A DNA stretch of 12,194 nucleotides from assembly GCA_036339975.1 (NCBI GenBank), contig JAYYZV010000014.1, forward strand, positions 1-12,194, written 5' to 3'. Position 1 is the first letter of the stretch. Each line of letters opens with the position of its first letter. This document shows positions 1 through 7,104 of the stretch, one piece after another. This DNA is from UBA830 sp036339975 (GTDB taxonomy: Bacteria > Pseudomonadota > Alphaproteobacteria > MPNO01 > UBA830). The translations under genes and the position numbers were made by a program. A model generated the notes under the pieces. The model did not search any database. It was not told the DNA's origin and was given only the letters and a program-made list of their open reading frames with translations.

Positions 1-231
1 ATTCAGGAGGAAACCACCTATCTGGATATCCCCTGCATCACGTTGCGCAAAAATACTGAACGACCAATTACATTGACGGCGGGAACAAATCGACTGGCGA
101 CGATCGCCGATTTGCCGGGTTATGTGAACGATATTCTAAACGGTAATTGGCCTTCTGGGAGGCGCCCCGATCTATGGGATGGGAATACCGCGAGCCGCGT
201 GATTAATGATCTTCAACGGCGAATGGGATGA
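1..231 (+). CDS. wecB: UDP-N-acetylglucosamine 2-epimerase (non-hydrolysing), C-terminal fragment
   Basis: Only the last 76 codons are present; the gene starts left of the window and ends at TGA 229-231. The family interconverts UDP-GlcNAc and UDP-ManNAc in the cytoplasm, supplying ManNAc-type sugars for surface polysaccharide. The fragment opens with the QEE-T-x-L-x-x-P-C-x-T-L-R-x-N-T-E-R-P block, a hallmark of the C-terminal Rossmann half that binds the UDP moiety. It continues with G-T-N-R-L and ends with the usual W-x-x-G-R-x-P-x-L-W-D-G-x-x-A-x-R tail, so the C-terminus looks intact. A TTG at 43 could be mistaken for a start but lies inside the conserved block. The gene converges on a UDP-glucuronate 4-epimerase-like gene, consistent with a polysaccharide locus to the left. 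The family call is secure; the precise biological polymer is unknown. Confidence 0.9.
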   Translation: MQEETTYLDIPCITLRKNTERPITLTAGTNRLATIADLPGYVNDILNGNWPSGRRPDLWDGNTASRVINDLQRRMG

Positions 232-239
232 GGGATGTA

Positions 240-273
240 TACACCGGCGGAGGGCAGGTTCTGATCCGGTGTA
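240..273. repeat. Perfect 8-bp inverted repeat after wecB-like gene
   Basis: TACACCGG (240-247) and CCGGTGTA (266-273) form a perfect 8-bp stem around an 18-base loop, starting nine bases after the wecB-like stop codon. No T-run follows on either strand, so it is not a canonical intrinsic terminator. It sits in the gap between two converging genes, where a transcript-end hairpin would be expected. The rest of the gap (274-423) shows no gene I can support. Confidence 0.35.
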
Positions 274-423
274 ATATAGCTGGTCATTCCTCCAAGAAGG
301 CTTGGGCAAGAACTCTTGCCATAATTTCTGCGTTCCGACATATGGAAAAACGGGCCGCTCGCTCGGCAGGGCGTCGAAAGATTGGTTCAAATAGCGCTGC
401 CTTAGTTCCCACGTTAGTTAAGA

Positions 424-1404
424 TCAATCGTAGCCTTTGTACATTTTGAACCAATCCACAAACTTGGGCACACCAATATCTATCGGCGTGGCGGGTTCGA
501 AGCCGAGATCGTTGCGGATCGCGTCGATGTCGGCAACGGTCTCCTTTACATCCCCTAACTGCATCGGTCTCATAATCATCTCGGCTTTGCGCCCAAGCGC
601 CTCTTCCAAAATCTGGATGAGACGCATCAGCGGAACGGAGCGGTTATTACCGATATTGTAAACGCGGTGCGGTGGGCCGTCTGCAGCGCTAGGAGGATTT
701 TCATATGATGAAACCACCCCGGCGACGATATCGTCGATGAAGGTAAAGTCCCGGCTCATATCTCCGTTATTGAAAACCTCGATAGGACGCCCATCCATTA
801 TCGCATCGGCAAATAAAAAGAGCGCCATATCAGGTCGCCCCCAAGGGCCATAGACGGTGAAAAACCGCATCCCGGTCTGAGGTATGCCATAAAGATGAGA
901 GTATGAATAACTCATGTGTTCGTTAGCCCGTTTGGTTGCCGCATAAAGCGAAACTGGCGTATCCGTCCGGTCTTCGACCGAAAACGGCAACTTATTATTA
1001 CTGCCATAGACGGAGCTTGAACTTGCGTAGACAAGATGCTCAAAATCCGGTTGTTGTCGGCAAAGTTCCAGAACCGTCATATGCCCAGCAAGATTAGCGT
1101 CGACATAGTCGAAAGGATTATCGATCGAGTGGCGTACACCCGCCTGTGCTGCCAGATGGATTGCTCCAGTCACACCCGATATTGCCGCTTTAATTTCGTT
1201 CCACGCTCCGCGGTCCGAGAGATTGAGCCGGTGAAAGTGAAAGCCTTCGCGTTTTCTTAATTCATCTAACCGCGCGTTCTTGAGATCAACGCTGTAATAG
1301 TCATTGACGCAATCGATTCCAATGACCTCGTACCCTCGATCAAGCAAACCGTTTGCGGTATGAAACCCGATAAACCCAGCAGCGCCGGTCACTAACGTTT
1401 TCAT
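424..1404 (-). CDS. NAD-dependent UDP-sugar epimerase, UDP-glucuronate 4-epimerase type
   Basis: This is a 326-aa extended short-chain dehydrogenase/reductase. Its closest resemblance is to UDP-glucuronate 4-epimerases (LpsL/Gla/Cap1J group), which make UDP-galacturonate for LPS or capsule. Visible motifs are the N-terminal NAD-binding G-A-A-G-F-I-G (residues 7-13), an H-L-A-A-Q-A-G-V-R strand near 83-91, the S-S-S-S-V-Y-G serine motif near 128-134, and catalytic Y154-x-x-x-K158. R-F-F-T-V-Y-G-P-W-G-R-P-D-M near 180-193 is very typical of the UDP-glucuronate 4-epimerase subgroup. ATG at 1404 is chosen; a TTG one codon upstream also opens the frame. No strong Shine-Dalgarno is visible. The gene converges on the wecB-like gene. 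Substrate could differ among related UDP-hexose or UDP-hexuronate 4-epimerases; the fold and reaction class are secure. Confidence 0.88.
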   Translation of the reverse strand: MKTLVTGAAGFIGFHTANGLLDRGYEVIGIDCVNDYYSVDLKNARLDELRKREGFHFHRLNLSDRGAWNEIKAAISGVTGAIHLAAQAGVRHSIDNPFDYVDANLAGHMTVLELCRQQPDFEHLVYASSSSVYGSNNKLPFSVEDRTDTPVSLYAATKRANEHMSYSYSHLYGIPQTGMRFFTVYGPWGRPDMALFLFADAIMDGRPIEVFNNGDMSRDFTFIDDIVAGVVSSYENPPSAADGPPHRVYNIGNNRSVPLMRLIQILEEALGRKAEMIMRPMQLGDVKETVADIDAIRNDLGFEPATPIDIGVPKFVDWFKMYKGYD

Positions 1405-1586
1405 CAAACTCAGAACCCGAAAATACGTTGGAACTGGGACGTCAAAGCACTAGGTATTTACCATACATAGCTTCGGACAACACAGACTATGTCGCTTGCT
1501 CTGCGTGTTAATAAGGGTTGCCCAAGTGCCACCTTTGTTAAGACAATCCGGCATCAAACTTTATACGGTGTATTTCGTCGACGCAG

Positions 1587-2639
1587 TCAGCCAAGTGCCG
1601 GCATCACCTTTTCCCCAAAAAGCTTCACAGACCGCTCCGCATCCTCATAACTCATATCGTTAAAATTGACCTGCAGCGACGCATCGTCGAAACCCCCGAT
1701 ATCTGCATCATACGCTCGAATCTGTTCGGTCAGCATTTCAGGGGTGCCTACCCACGCAGCACCTTTCTCCACCTGAGATTCAAAGGTCTCCGCATCGAGC
1801 GCCGTGATCATCTTTCCATATCCCTTGTAGTTGTCTGACGCTGCGCCATCGACCCAGTCCTTCGCCGCGTCTACCAATGATTTGAGGTACCGGTTCAAAG
1901 GTTCACGAGCAATCCGAGCAGCTTCTTCCGGGTCCTCATGGCAATGCATATGGAACGCGAGCATTATCCGGCCCTCGCCATCATGACCCGCTGACTTCCA
2001 TGAATCCCTATATATGCCGATCAATTCGGCCATGGCAGATCCGCCGATCGGAATTGCCATTATGTAATTTCCCACTCTACCCGCCTTTTCAAAGGACTCA
2101 GGCGTCGCGAATGCGGCCGTCCAAAAATTAGGGCGCGGTTTCTGAGTTGGTCGCGGCAGAGAGGTCACATTGCTGAATTTATGGAACTTTCCATCATGGG
2201 ATACGTTTTCGCCCGTCAACAACAGCTCGATTTGCTCAATACCCTCATCAAAGCGGGCGACACTCTCATCAAGCGAAATGCCGAAACGCTCATACTCATG
2301 CGGCAGAAATGCCCGAGCGAACCCTATCTCGGCACGACCGCCGGAGATCGCATCGAGCATACCGATTTCACCAGCTAGTTTTAGTGGGTTGTTAAACACG
2401 GGCAGGACGGCGCCGGTTACGATGCGTGCTTTTCGTGTGCGCTGTGATGCAGCGGAGAGAAAAACAATCGGGTTAGGGCTGTATCCGCCGTAGGGATGAA
2501 AATAATGCTCTACCGTTCTGATGTGGGTATAGCCAAAAACATCCGCCAACTCCGTTAGACGCAAACACTCATCAAAATATTGGCCCCCAGATTTCCTGTC
2601 CGGTCCGACGGCAGGAAAAAATTGCATTCCGAATTCCAC
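1587..2639 (-). CDS. LLM class flavin-dependent oxidoreductase (luciferase-like monooxygenase)
   Basis: The product is a bacterial-luciferase-fold (PF00296) enzyme of about 350 aa. The family uses reduced FMN or F420 to oxygenate or reduce small organic substrates in the cytoplasm. The protein opens with V/M-E-F-G-M-Q-F-F-P-A-V-G-P, then R-L-T-E-L-A-D, T-V-E-H-Y-F-H-P-Y-G-G-Y-S-P-N-P, and L-K-L-A-G-E-I-G-M-L-D-A-I-S-G-G-R near residue 90, the usual flavin-binding barrel pattern. The reading frame is open to an ATG at 2690. I prefer GTG 2639 because GGGAG lies six bases upstream (2646-2650) and homologous proteins begin at the E-F-G strand; the extra 17 residues from 2690 look like translated leader. 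The gene is divergent from the TRAP cluster. Substrate unknown; the neighbourhood suggests a role in aromatic or heterocyclic acid breakdown. Confidence 0.88.
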   Translation of the reverse strand: MEFGMQFFPAVGPDRKSGGQYFDECLRLTELADVFGYTHIRTVEHYFHPYGGYSPNPIVFLSAASQRTRKARIVTGAVLPVFNNPLKLAGEIGMLDAISGGRAEIGFARAFLPHEYERFGISLDESVARFDEGIEQIELLLTGENVSHDGKFHKFSNVTSLPRPTQKPRPNFWTAAFATPESFEKAGRVGNYIMAIPIGGSAMAELIGIYRDSWKSAGHDGEGRIMLAFHMHCHEDPEEAARIAREPLNRYLKSLVDAAKDWVDGAASDNYKGYGKMITALDAETFESQVEKGAAWVGTPEMLTEQIRAYDADIGGFDDASLQVNFNDMSYEDAERSVKLFGEKVMPALG

Positions 2640-2908
2640 GAAGATCTCCCAATATTTACCACCGGCCGAGTAAAACCCGGCATTATCCATACGCTAGCGG
2701 CAACAGTATCCTGAGTACAGATCAATTACCTTTTTTGTAGCTTTTTAGTTTTAAAGGCATACGGAACAACGGGACATACCAATCAAATACAGTTCGCTAT
2801 GGCCGCTTGATTTAAAGCAGGGTGTCGCGGTGTTCGACGTAATTCTTTGTTACTTAGCTTATTACCCGTCTTTTTCGGCAAGAGCGTCATCCCTTAACGC
2901 CAGTAAAT

Positions 2909-2951
2909 CCCTATGCTAGGGTTTTGCCCTAAAGACATTGGTCAATATAAA
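2909..2951 (+). promoter_or_regulatory. Putative sigma70 promoter and overlapping operator for the TRAP cluster
   Basis: TTGCCC (2924-2929) and TATAAA (2946-2951) are spaced 16 bp and would start transcription about 20 bases before the TRAP binding-protein ATG. Overlapping the -35 are three alternating half-sites: CCCTA (2909-2913), TAGGG (2917-2921) and CCCTA (2927-2931). The first pair is a 5-3-5 palindrome and the second a 5-5-5 palindrome, and they share the central TAGGG. This layout fits a regulator site that blocks or tunes RNA polymerase. The hexamers and repeats are seen directly; promoter and operator function are inferred. Confidence 0.4.
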
Positions 2952-2965
2952 GAAACCAACATATG

Positions 2966-2971
2966 AGGGAG
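2966..2971 (+). promoter_or_regulatory. Ribosome-binding site deciding the TRAP binding-protein start
   Basis: AGGGAG at 2966-2971 lies six bases upstream of ATG 2978. An earlier in-frame ATG at 2963 overlaps this site, so it cannot be served by it. The residues it would add (M-R-E-P-T) precede a normal signal peptide that begins M-K-T-N. The start at 2978 is therefore preferred. Confidence 0.7.
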
Positions 2972-2977
2972 CCCACG

Positions 2978-3991
2978 ATGAAAACCAACCTATTGAAATC
3001 TGCCGTCCTTGCAACAGCTGTCGGCGCCTTTACAGTCTCGGCCGGAGCTGCCGAAGCTAAGTTAAAACGCATCACTGTCGGCACCAATCCGCAGGGATCC
3101 GTATACTTCCTACTTGGCAGCGGCTTCGCCAAGTTGTTCCAAGAAAAAATGGGTATACGGGCAAATGCACAGCCGCATGCGGGGTCATCCGTATACCTAC
3201 CGCTGATGGAAGCCGGCGAGATCACGCTCGGCATGAATTCTTCGCTGGACTCGGGTATGGCATGGAGCGCGGTAGCACCTTACAAAAAAGCGACCAAGAA
3301 AATACGGGCGGTCGCACGGGTCTGGATCCTGCCCTACGCCTACATGACCAAAGAGAGTTCGGGCATCAAGACGATGGCTGACCTGAAGGGAAAGCGTGTC
3401 GTCGTTAAGTTCAAGACGAACGTGTCGCTGGCACAAGCCAATCGGACGATCCTCAGCACTGCTGGCCTCACCGAAAAAGATATCACCCCGATTGAATCCG
3501 GTGGCGTCGTCGCAAGTATTTCCATGGTGGTTCAGGGGCGGGTCGACGCCGCGCCAATCGCCACCGGTATGCCGGCTATGCGTAAGGCACATGCGACTGT
3601 TCCTGGTGGTTTGCGGATCATCCCGATCGGCCCTAAAGGAACGGATGAGTTCCTCGGCAAGGGCATGGCAGGTCTATACACTGTTCCTCAGAAAAACAGT
3701 AAACGGAAGCCGTTCGTCCGCGGCGACATTACCATCGCCGCCTTTGATTCATATCTGAACGCTGGTACTCAGGTAAGCAATGAAGATGCTTATCAGATGG
3801 CAAAAGCAATGTACGACAACTGGAAACAGCTGCAGAAAGACTATCCGCCGCTGCGGGGCACAAAGCAGAGCAAGATTGCGCCCGCCAACAACCCAGTGCC
3901 CTATCACCCTGGGGCGGCGAAATATTACAAGGAAGTAGGCATCTACGGTGACGCCAATGCCAAAAACGATGCGAATTTGTTGAAAAAATAG
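2978..3991 (+). CDS. TAXI family TRAP transporter solute-binding subunit
   Basis: This 337-aa periplasmic protein would capture a small organic acid and deliver it to the fused permease encoded next. Residues 1-27 are a clear Sec signal peptide: K-rich start, hydrophobic core A-V-L-A-T-A-V-G-A-F, and small residues A-G-A-A-E-A before K28. The mature protein opens with I-T-V-G-T-N-P-Q-G-S-V-Y-F-L-L-G-S-G-F-A-K, matching the TAXI fold opening in which G-T-x-x-x-G-x-Y-Y is usual. It continues with a G-S-S-V-Y-L-P-L-M-E-A-G-E-I-T-L-G-M segment (about 70-87) and a D-L-K-G-K-R-V-V-V hinge near 131-139. The next gene begins 42 bases downstream, forming the standard TAXI plus fused-permease pair. Known TAXI substrates include amino acids and dicarboxylates; the context favours an aromatic or related carboxylate, which is inference only. 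Confidence 0.9.
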   Translation: MKTNLLKSAVLATAVGAFTVSAGAAEAKLKRITVGTNPQGSVYFLLGSGFAKLFQEKMGIRANAQPHAGSSVYLPLMEAGEITLGMNSSLDSGMAWSAVAPYKKATKKIRAVARVWILPYAYMTKESSGIKTMADLKGKRVVVKFKTNVSLAQANRTILSTAGLTEKDITPIESGGVVASISMVVQGRVDAAPIATGMPAMRKAHATVPGGLRIIPIGPKGTDEFLGKGMAGLYTVPQKNSKRKPFVRGDITIAAFDSYLNAGTQVSNEDAYQMAKAMYDNWKQLQKDYPPLRGTKQSKIAPANNPVPYHPGAAKYYKEVGIYGDANAKNDANLLKK

Positions 3992-4033
3992 GAAACGGAC
4001 CGCAAAAAAACACAACCGCGCAGGAGATCTCCG

Positions 4034-5923
4034 ATGGATAAATTCAACGGGGTTTTCCTGCGGGTTTGCCTTGCCGCGATTCCGATTATCGGAATTGGGT
4101 GGATACTTGCGATTACCGATTACTTCGGTGTCGCGCTGACTTTCCAGCAGGTTATCGCCGTCGTTCTGGGGTTCGCCTGCGCGTGTGCGTTTCTCACCCA
4201 CCCCTATTTTGAAAAACCCGGACTTCTCGAAATAGGGATGTCGTTGATCGCGTTCTTTTCCTGGTTCTGGATGGCATACAATTTCGAGGACTGGATTGTC
4301 ACGGCCCATGAAAGGACGCCTGACAAGTGGATTCCCGGGGCTTTGGCGCTAATCTTAATGATGGAAGGCCTACGCAAGGCCGCCGGCAAGATCATCGCCT
4401 GTCTGGTCTGGGTCCTGATAGCCTATGCGTTTTTCGGCGACTATTTGCCCGGTGCGCTTGAGGCGGCAGTTTTTCCGACCACCAAGACGATCACGTATTT
4501 TTACGCCGACAATAACGGAGTTCCCGGACTTGTCCTTCAGGTCGTCCTTAATCTAGTTCTTGCTTTTATCATTTTTGGCAAGCTGATGGAGGTCAGCGGC
4601 GGGACCGCCTTTCTCACCGACCTCGCCATGGGGTGGATGGGACACCGCCGCGGCGGTCCGGCCAAGGTTGCCGTAGTCGCATCCAGCGCCTTTGGCACCA
4701 TATCTGGTTCCACAGTCGGCAACATCATGTCGACCGGCATCGTGACAATACCCTTGATGAAAAAAACCGGCTTTCGACCTGAATATGCCGGCGCGATCGA
4801 GGCAGTTGCCTCGAACGGCGGCCAAATCGCACCACCAGTCATGGGGGCAACCGCCTTTATCATTGCGGAATTTCTAGAAGTCCCCTATCAGGACGTCGTC
4901 ATCGCCGCTGCCATGCCAGCGCTCCTGTATTTCCTTGTGTTGTTTGTTCAAGTGGACGCCGTCGCGCGCCGCTTCAGCATACGCGGTTTACCAAAAGCAG
5001 ACCTTCCAATCGTGTGGGCAGTTATGAAAGTTGGCTGGGTATTCGTTTTGCCCATCGCGATCTTGATGTATTTCCTGTTCTGGATGGGGTATCCGCCAGG
5101 TGTCGCCGCGCTGTATTCAGCCGCCAGCCTTGTTGTGCTGATGGTTGTTCGGGACCGGCGCCCACCGAGTCTGGAACACTGGAAAAGCTTCCTTTTCGGC
5201 AGCGGCGAGATTCTAGTCCCACTGATCCTGATTGCCGGTGCCGCCGGCATTATCCTTGGCGTCATGAACTCGACAGGTCTGGCATTCCAGCTCAGCATTA
5301 TCCTAGCCCATCTTGGAGAGGCATACGGCGTGTTTGTCATGCTGCTTTTGACGTCGCTGATATGCATTGTGCTCGGCATGGGCATGCCCACGGCGACGGT
5401 CTACATCGTACTGGTTTCGGTCATCGGGCCAGCACTGATAAAGATGGGCCTGGTGCCGATGGGCGCTCACCTTTTCTTATTCTATTTTGGGCTGATCAGC
5501 ATGCTGACCCCACCCGTCGCCATCGCATCGATGGTTGCTGCGGAGATGGCGGGCGCAGATATGTGGAAGACAGGTTTCATCGGCGTGCAGTTGGCGGCGA
5601 CAGCCTATTTGTTACCTTATCTATGGGCTTTCAATCCGGCATTGATCCTCGATGGGACGATGATTGAAATCGTTTTTGTGGTGACGTCGTGTATCTCCGC
5701 GGGTTTTCTGCTGGCGCATTCGGTGACAGTGCTGGGAAACGGCAAGACCGGTGGCTGGTTAGCGGCGGCAGGAATGTATGCCGCCTGCTTGGTCGTCGGC
5801 TCGTCTACGATCTGGTTAGGCGCCCAAAACCCCGCCACGCTTGCTGTTTCGGCAGCTGGCCTGGGTCTGGTGTACGCGATCACCCGCAAGATCAAGGTTC
5901 TCGATCCCGCGACCGCAGAGTAA
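4034..5923 (+). CDS. TRAP transporter permease, 4TM/12TM fusion (DctQM-type)
   Basis: This 629-aa inner-membrane protein carries both the small DctQ-like and large DctM-like parts in one chain, as is normal for TAXI-type TRAP systems. It uses an ion gradient to import the ligand bound by the preceding periplasmic protein. About 200 N-terminal residues form a first hydrophobic block. The DctM core follows, with S-G-S-T-V-G-N-I-M-S-T-G (about 222-233), A-S-N-G-G-Q-I-A-P-P-V-M-G (about 258-270), G-M-G-M-P-T-A-T-V-Y-I-V (about 447-458) and M-L-T-P-P-V-A-I-A near 490. These are the paired re-entrant loop motifs that line the substrate and ion site. AGGAG sits nine bases upstream of ATG 4034. The protein is full length. 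A cupin gene starts 40 bases after the stop, so the transcript probably continues. Confidence 0.93.
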   Translation: MDKFNGVFLRVCLAAIPIIGIGWILAITDYFGVALTFQQVIAVVLGFACACAFLTHPYFEKPGLLEIGMSLIAFFSWFWMAYNFEDWIVTAHERTPDKWIPGALALILMMEGLRKAAGKIIACLVWVLIAYAFFGDYLPGALEAAVFPTTKTITYFYADNNGVPGLVLQVVLNLVLAFIIFGKLMEVSGGTAFLTDLAMGWMGHRRGGPAKVAVVASSAFGTISGSTVGNIMSTGIVTIPLMKKTGFRPEYAGAIEAVASNGGQIAPPVMGATAFIIAEFLEVPYQDVVIAAAMPALLYFLVLFVQVDAVARRFSIRGLPKADLPIVWAVMKVGWVFVLPIAILMYFLFWMGYPPGVAALYSAASLVVLMVVRDRRPPSLEHWKSFLFGSGEILVPLILIAGAAGIILGVMNSTGLAFQLSIILAHLGEAYGVFVMLLLTSLICIVLGMGMPTATVYIVLVSVIGPALIKMGLVPMGAHLFLFYFGLISMLTPPVAIASMVAAEMAGADMWKTGFIGVQLAATAYLLPYLWAFNPALILDGTMIEIVFVVTSCISAGFLLAHSVTVLGNGKTGGWLAAAGMYAACLVVGSSTIWLGAQNPATLAVSAAGLGLVYAITRKIKVLDPATAE

Positions 5924-5963
5924 GCCCATTTGACAGCCTCCTATAAGTCCACGTCTTCTCTCA

Positions 5964-6425
5964 ATGGGCGAAACTCTCAAACTTAATGCGGATATGATGG
6001 CCCGCGCGGTTGTTCGATCCGCAGAGATGGACTGGCAGCCAAGTCCATCGCCTCGGGTCTGGCGCAAGCGGCTGTATCTCGACGGGCGGGCTGAAGATGG
6101 CATCGTCACCTCCATCGTCCGCTACGACGCGGGCAGCGCGTTTACGGCCCACCAACTCCCAGGCGGCGAGGAAATATTTGTGCTCGACGGCGTGTTTTCG
6201 ACCGAGCACGGCGACTATCCCGCCGGTACATATCTGCTGAACCCAGAGGGCACCAGCCACGCCCCGTTCTCAAAGGAAGGATGCGTTTTGTTCGTAAAAC
6301 TGCGCCAGTACGGCGGCCAGGGACGAACACAGGTGGAAATGAGTACCGACGCCTTGGAATGGCAGCGGCGTAGCGACACCGGCGTGTGGCAAAAGCCGCT
6401 CTATCGCCAGGGTGGATATCGGTAA
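5964..6425 (+). CDS. ChrR-like cupin protein, first domain of a truncated bicupin
   Basis: The open frame gives 153 aa resembling the anti-sigma-type ChrR cupin domain. It shows N-A-D-M near the start, S-I-V-R-Y-D-A-G-S-A-F, P-G-G-E-E-I-F-V-L-D-G-V-F (66-78), G-D-Y-P-A-G-T-Y (84-91) and G-T-S-H-A-P-F-S with H99. In the first metal motif the usual H-x-H-P-G-G-E-E reads H63-Q-L65-P-G-G-E69-E70, so the second histidine is leucine. After the TAA at 6423-6425 the same frame encodes a second, broken cupin domain (separate entry), so this gene was probably about 225 codons long. No strong Shine-Dalgarno is visible before ATG 5964; the start is chosen from the conserved N-terminus. It follows the TRAP permease by 40 bases. 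It may be a metal-dependent enzyme or a sensor of pathway intermediates; it may also no longer function. Confidence 0.75.
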   Translation: MGETLKLNADMMARAVVRSAEMDWQPSPSPRVWRKRLYLDGRAEDGIVTSIVRYDAGSAFTAHQLPGGEEIFVLDGVFSTEHGDYPAGTYLLNPEGTSHAPFSKEGCVLFVKLRQYGGQGRTQVEMSTDALEWQRRSDTGVWQKPLYRQGGYR

Positions 6426-6641
6426 TGGACGCAGTTACTGAAGTTTGATCCCTGAGAAAAAACACCAGCGCATGCTCATCCGAATGGGGAAGAGGTGTAC
6501 GTTATTAATGGTGAGATCGAGGACGAATACGGCGCCTATCCCGCCGGTACCTGAACTCGGTTACCACCCGGATCAACACATACGGTAAAATCGCCGAAAG
6601 GTGCTATTCTCTACGTCCGGCTTGGCGGGATAGGTGGATAA
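6426..6641 (+). pseudogene. Nonsense-interrupted second cupin domain of the ChrR-like gene
   Basis: Reading on in the frame of the preceding cupin gene gives W-T-Q-L-L-K-F-D-P, stop, E-K-T-P-A-H-A-H-P-N-G-E-E-V-Y-V-I-N-G, then D-E-Y-G-A-Y-P-A-G-T, stop, T-R-L-P-P-G-S-T-H-T-V, and A-I-L-Y-V-R-L-G-G, ending at TAA 6639-6641. It is a recognisable cupin domain with the complete H-x-H-x-x-x-E-E metal motif at 6471-6494. It is interrupted by TGA 6453-6455 (where the family normally has Gly, so GGA to TGA is likely) and TGA 6552-6554 (normally Trp, so TGG to TGA). The TAA at 6423 separates it from the first domain. No insertion or deletion is needed. The next cupin gene starts five bases after its end. 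Confidence 0.8.
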
Positions 6642-6646
6642 ATCGT

Positions 6647-7003
6647 ATGATAATTATTCGTCACAATGAAACTGCGGAGGAAACTTTCCCCGGCGGCGCC
6701 ACCTATCGCACATTGGTTGGCGATGATGAAGGTTCGACGCCTGTGCGGTGCGGTATCCAGACTTCCCCACCCGGTTATGCCACTCCCAATCATGCCCATC
6801 CATATGTTGAAATCATCACCGTGCTGGAAGGGACAGGCGAAGCGTGGGTCGATGGTCAGGCCGGCCTGACCGAGATCTGCCCCGGCACCACCATAGTGTT
6901 CCCACCCAACACGGCTCATGGCTTCCGGGTGACCGGAGACGCGGCGCTTGTGACTTACGGAGTGCATTCGTCGCCAGATAGGATCGTCGAAATAAGGGAT
7001 TAG
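6647..7003 (+). CDS. Single-domain cupin protein
   Basis: This 118-aa protein is one conserved cupin barrel (Cupin_2 type). Motif 1 is G-Y-A-T-P-N-H49-A-H51-P-Y-V-E55-I-I-T-V-L-E-G and motif 2 is F-P-P-N-T-A-H91-G-F. The three histidines and one glutamate that hold a divalent metal are therefore all present, unlike the preceding damaged cupin. Small cupins of this kind act as isomerases, dioxygenases or ligand-binding proteins; the motif set does not choose between them. An AGGTGG stretch about nine bases upstream of ATG 6647 could serve as ribosome-binding site. It lies inside the end of the broken bicupin domain. The gene is the last of the + strand cluster and converges on the DUF1185 gene across 101 bases, in which I see no clear terminator. 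Confidence 0.82.
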   Translation: MIIIRHNETAEETFPGGATYRTLVGDDEGSTPVRCGIQTSPPGYATPNHAHPYVEIITVLEGTGEAWVDGQAGLTEICPGTTIVFPPNTAHGFRVTGDAALVTYGVHSSPDRIVEIRD

Positions 7004-7104
7004 CCTAGGCGGTCTTTTCTGACAAAGTTGCACATCGGTACCGGCGTATGCAGCGGAACAATTTATGGATGCCGGCCTCCGGGGCGAAGCAGTCGAACCA
7101 ACCC

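Larger units (their letters stand above)
2640..2977. other. Divergent intergenic region between LLM oxidoreductase and TRAP genes
   Basis: This 338-base gap separates two divergent genes and is AT-rich compared with its flanks. It contains the LLM ribosome-binding site (GGGAG at 2646-2650, - strand), a CGCTAGCG palindrome (2692-2699) just upstream of the alternative ATG at 2690, T-rich runs near 2731-2752, and the TRAP promoter and repeat described separately. On the - strand, GATAAT overlaps the alternative ATG and could be a -10, which would also favour the GTG start, but no convincing -35 accompanies it. I see no coding sequence or RNA gene here. Confidence 0.5.

Noticed and set aside
228..449. 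Short open frames on both strands between the wecB-like and epimerase genes
   Set aside because: No conserved motif or ribosome-binding site; they overlap neighbouring gene ends and look like chance frames.
3749..4309. A 186-codon open frame on the - strand spanning the TRAP gene junction
   Set aside because: It overlaps two well-supported genes on the opposite strand and has no family resemblance.
5014..5667. A 217-codon open frame on the + strand inside the TRAP permease
   Set aside because: It is an out-of-frame shadow of a clearly conserved membrane protein; the peptide is rich in R, H and G, as expected of a shifted frame in GC-rich DNA.
6423..6554. Stop-codon recoding (for example UGA read as an amino acid) as the explanation for the interrupted cupin
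   Set aside because: One of the three stops is TAA, the two TGA codons would need different amino acids (Gly and Trp), and TGA ends normal genes at 229, 424 and 1587.
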